This document shows positions 61,632 to 64,000 of a stretch of DNA of 64,000 nt, one piece after another. Position numbers and translations under genes: made by a program. The first letter of the stretch is position 1. The number at the start of each line of letters is the position of its first letter. The notes under the pieces were generated by a model, which worked only from the letters and a program-made list of their open reading frames with translations, did not search any database and was not told the origin of the DNA. Source of the DNA: Paenibacillus agaridevorans (lineage in GTDB: Bacteria > Bacillota > Bacilli > Paenibacillales > Paenibacillaceae). The stretch covers positions 1 to 64,000 of the forward strand of contig NZ_BDQX01000047.1 in the NCBI RefSeq assembly GCF_003112455.1, written 5' to 3'.

Positions 61632-62639
61632 GTGCAGCTCAAAGATCTTGCCAAACAATTAAATGTATCGGTGTCCACCGTCTCCAGAACCGTTAACGGA
61701 ACGGGGCGGGTAGGCGCCAAGACACGGGAACGGATACTGGATGCGATCAAGCAGACCGGATATCAACCCAATGAAGTAGCTCGCAGCTTGAAACGTCGGA
61801 GCGCTCGTACGCTCGGGGTCGTCGTCGCGGATTTATCAAACAGTTTCTATTCCAAAGTCATCAAAGGCGTCGAAAAGGTGGCTAGCGAGAACAGTTATAA
61901 CGTGTTCGTATGTAATACGGACGAAGAAGTGGGCAAGGAAGAGGAGTACATTCGGGTACTGCTGCAAAATCAGGTGAGCGGATTGGTCATTGCCACCGTA
62001 GGTTCGGATGTCCGGCTGTTTCAGCCTTATATCGATTCCGGCATTCCGTTTGTTTTTATCGACAATTTGCCTTTGTTGGAAGAACGTTTTAATTTGGTTG
62101 CGATCGATAACGCTAAAGCGAGCAGAAGCATTACCCAACATCTAGTCGATCAGGGGCACCGCAAAATAGCGATGATGACGGGGCCGCTAAACCAATCCAC
62201 ATCTTCGGAACGATTGCTTGGCTTTCGAAAATGTCTAGAGGATAACGGCATTATGCCGGAGGAGCGGTGGATAGGCGTCGGAACGTTTAAGCAGGAGTAC
62301 GGATACCGAATGATGCGCGAATGGCTGCTGAACGAAGATCGGCCGACTGCGGTATTGGCCGCCAACGATTTCCTCATGTACGGCGCTATAAAGGCGATTT
62401 ACGAAAGAGGGCTGAAAATTCCTGAAGATATTGCAGTTGCCTGCTTCGATGCCAATGACGAAACGGGATTGATCTCGCCGGGCATCACGGCCATCATTCA
62501 ACCCGCTTATGAAATCGGATCTATCGCCGCCGAAATCATTATGCGCAGAGAGCACGATAAAGGGCGAAAGCAGTACGAGAAAATCGAGCTGGAGCCTGTA
62601 CTTCTGCTGAAACAATCAAGCATGGGGAATAAGGGCTGA
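61632..62639 (+). CDS. LacI-family transcriptional regulator
   Basis: 335 residues from a GTG at 61632 behind AAAGGAGTGGGAG. The LacI helix-turn-helix KDLAKQLNVSVSTVSRTVNG and hinge EVARSLKRRSARTLGVVVAD precede a periplasmic-binding-protein-like effector domain (GHRKIAMMTGP; PTAVLAANDFLMYGAIKAI; DIAVACFDAND). It sits in the ROK operon between hydrolase and ASRT genes. LacI proteins bind CpG-centred palindromes, so the TGTAAGCGCTT boxes at 21046 and 29739 are candidate targets besides CcpA. Confidence 0.94.
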   Translation: MQLKDLAKQLNVSVSTVSRTVNGTGRVGAKTRERILDAIKQTGYQPNEVARSLKRRSARTLGVVVADLSNSFYSKVIKGVEKVASENSYNVFVCNTDEEVGKEEEYIRVLLQNQVSGLVIATVGSDVRLFQPYIDSGIPFVFIDNLPLLEERFNLVAIDNAKASRSITQHLVDQGHRKIAMMTGPLNQSTSSERLLGFRKCLEDNGIMPEERWIGVGTFKQEYGYRMMREWLLNEDRPTAVLAANDFLMYGAIKAIYERGLKIPEDIAVACFDANDETGLISPGITAIIQPAYEIGSIAAEIIMRREHDKGRKQYEKIELEPVLLLKQSSMGNKG

Positions 62640-62664
62640 CAACACGCAAAGAGGAGGTGAGAAT

Positions 62665-63036
62665 ATGAGCAAGGGTCAAGGCCATACGTTGTGGATCTAC
62701 CCGGATTGCGAATTGCCGCCTGCGGGGGATTCCCTGCTAAAAGGACATGAGTCGGTTATCGTACTGAACTTGGGAGTCAATGAAGCAAACATTAGCTTGA
62801 CGCTTTATTTTACGGATCGCGAGCCTGTCAAGGATATTAAAGTGAAGGTCGGCGGAGAGCGAGTTCGCTGTCTGCGGCTTGATAATCCGGATGATCTGGA
62901 AGGATTTATTATTCCAAGAGAATTGCAGTATGCGCTTAAAGTCGAAAGCGACACGCCGGTCGTCGTTCAATACGGCAGACTGGATACGAGACAGGACAAT
63001 ATGGCTTTCTATACGACGATGGGCTTCAGCGAGTAA
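62665..63036 (+). CDS. ASRT-family (sensory rhodopsin transducer-like) protein
   Basis: 123 residues. TLWIYPDCELPPAG, HESVIVLNLGVNEANISLTL, YFTDREPV, VGGERVRCLRLDNPDDLEGF, IIPRELQYALKVESDTPVVV and QYGRLDTRQ follow the Anabaena sensory rhodopsin transducer (PF07100) nearly throughout. The length equals that family's. No rhodopsin is encoded nearby; ASRT-like proteins without rhodopsin occur next to sugar genes and have been proposed to bind small ligands. It lies 25 bp after the LacI gene (GAGGAGG upstream) and precedes the deacetylase, so a sugar-related role is inferred. Confidence 0.9.
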   Translation: MSKGQGHTLWIYPDCELPPAGDSLLKGHESVIVLNLGVNEANISLTLYFTDREPVKDIKVKVGGERVRCLRLDNPDDLEGFIIPRELQYALKVESDTPVVVQYGRLDTRQDNMAFYTTMGFSE

Positions 63037-63084
63037 AGTGTTTTATTTTCGCAATTATTTTTACGGAGAAGAGTGGATGAATAG

Positions 63085-63990
63085 ATGAGTGATAATATCA
63101 AAGTTATATTCGGCTTCGATATGGAGACGGACGTAGGTAGTTTTACGCCCTATTATGACGGGGTTAAGAATGCTACAGCACCGCTTGTCGAGCTATTTGA
63201 TAAGAAGGGCATTCAGGGAACGTTCTACTATACGGGGGATGCGGCACGGAGAAATCCGGAGAGCGTAGAGCTTGTAAAGCAAAGCGGCAACGAAGTCGGC
63301 TGCCATTCTTTGTTCCATGAGACGGTTGGAGATGAGTTGTTCCCGATTCCCGGGGTCGTTCCACTCCTTCCGGAGGAGGTTCCGTTTCGTATCGAGAAAG
63401 CAACGGAGTGGGTGCAGCAAGTTCTCGGAGAGCAGCCGATTTCGTTCCGCGCTCCCCGCCTGTGGGGCTCCACGGCGTTGCTAAATTCACTGGAGAAGCT
63501 AAATTATGTGTCGGACGCCTCTTATCCCATGTACTTCTATCGGGAGCGATATGTTCCGTACAATCCAAGCTCGGCCGACTGGACGAAGGAAGGCGATATG
63601 AACATCGTCGAAATTCCCAACTTCGCTGACATGGTCATGAAGAGCAATGACCCGGGACTGGAGCGCGACCGCGATCAATGGCCGTTGTTCCGTACGCAAG
63701 GGACCGACGCGCTGATGAAGCATATCGATAGTTTTGTGAAATTTCTCAAGGATAGAAATTTGCCGGTCGTACTTTGCTTCTATTTCCACCCGTGGGAGTT
63801 CATTCCGATCCAGGAAAGCTATCATTACGGCGAAGCAACCGTTACGCCGGATCGCTTCCTGACGCTTGGTTGCGGGGATAAAGCGATGAAGGAGTTTTCG
63901 CTGCTGATCGACCGGCTTAAGGATATGGGCTCGACTTTCCATCGCGCAGATGATTTCGCCAGACTGTGGAACAAGGGTGAAATCCGATAA
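63085..63990 (+). CDS. Polysaccharide deacetylase (NodB-type)
   Basis: 301 residues, no signal peptide. The first metal Asp is in FGFDMETDVG, the H-x3-H pair in GCHSLFHET, the Arg in SFRAPRLWGS, and a later histidine in FYFHPWEF, so the carbohydrate esterase 4/NodB site looks complete. It is expected to remove an N- or O-acetyl group from a sugar. Cytoplasmic location suggests action on an imported oligosaccharide. It ends 10 bp before the window edge and is the last gene seen; GAAGAGTGG precedes the ATG. Confidence 0.91.
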   Translation: MSDNIKVIFGFDMETDVGSFTPYYDGVKNATAPLVELFDKKGIQGTFYYTGDAARRNPESVELVKQSGNEVGCHSLFHETVGDELFPIPGVVPLLPEEVPFRIEKATEWVQQVLGEQPISFRAPRLWGSTALLNSLEKLNYVSDASYPMYFYRERYVPYNPSSADWTKEGDMNIVEIPNFADMVMKSNDPGLERDRDQWPLFRTQGTDALMKHIDSFVKFLKDRNLPVVLCFYFHPWEFIPIQESYHYGEATVTPDRFLTLGCGDKAMKEFSLLIDRLKDMGSTFHRADDFARLWNKGEIR

Positions 63991-64000
63991 TCGCCCACGC

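Overview
The window looks like a Gram-positive Firmicute of the Paenibacillus group. The signs are SLH (S-layer homology) surface proteins, TatA-TatC without TatB, YesM/YesN-type two-component systems next to Lpl/YtcP-type ABC importers that lack their own ATPase, AGGAGG ribosome binding sites with frequent TTG/GTG starts, and moderate, patchy GC. This assignment is inferred from gene content; no marker gene was compared.

Region 1 (1 to about 19.6 kb) is a scrap zone. It opens with the end of a tRNA cluster (Arg, Leu) and a frameshifted tyrosine integrase beside tRNA-Leu. Intact genes follow: a 1065-residue hybrid kinase, a small secreted HExxH protease with a membrane-anchored companion, an alpha/beta hydrolase with an AraC regulator, panB, an ArsR/SRPBCC/methyltransferase/SDR operon ending in a frameshifted DUF418 gene, and a GH123-like DUF4091 protein with a divergent AraC regulator. 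Between them lie pieces of dead genes: a PhyH oxygenase, IS21 istB, the C-terminus of an integrative-element protein, a DUF3592-like protein, an epimerase, an ABC ATPase, a sensor-kinase dCache domain, and the last two domains of a group II intron.

Region 2 (19.6 to 33.5 kb) is a coherent surface-glycan module. A GH109-like oxidoreductase, a tatA-tatC-propeller/SLH-beta-helix operon and an ABC importer each start from a promoter of the same design: two ACATA half-sites 22 bp apart, 21 bp from the second half-site to the -10 box, and a TGTAANCGCTT box at or after the -10. The beta-helix protein has a twin-arginine signal, so the operon appears to carry its own translocase and substrate. A YesM/YesN-like pair encoded just upstream of the importer is the best candidate activator.

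Region 3 (33.5 to 51.6 kb) is a second glycan module: a divergent two-component pair, a second ABC importer, a roughly 1850-residue SLH/DUF4838 surface protein with three C-terminal repeats, a GHL6-type hydrolase, a GH2 enzyme and two tandem amidohydrolases, closed by a strong terminator.

Region 4 (51.7 to 64 kb) is intracellular processing. A ceramidase-like protein, a DegT aminotransferase, a Gfo/Idh/MocA dehydrogenase and two TIM-barrel sugar isomerase/epimerase-like proteins form one operon. A ROK regulator, a GH20-fold protein, a LacI regulator, an ASRT-family (sensory-rhodopsin-transducer-like) protein and a polysaccharide deacetylase form the next. The two operons share an AT-rich palindrome placed over the -10 box of the same type of promoter, which points to control by the ROK protein.

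Regions 2 to 4 read as one locus for sensing, anchoring, cutting, importing and oxidatively processing a complex glycan. GH109-like and GH123-like proteins suggest N-acetylgalactosamine-type residues, but this is an inference.
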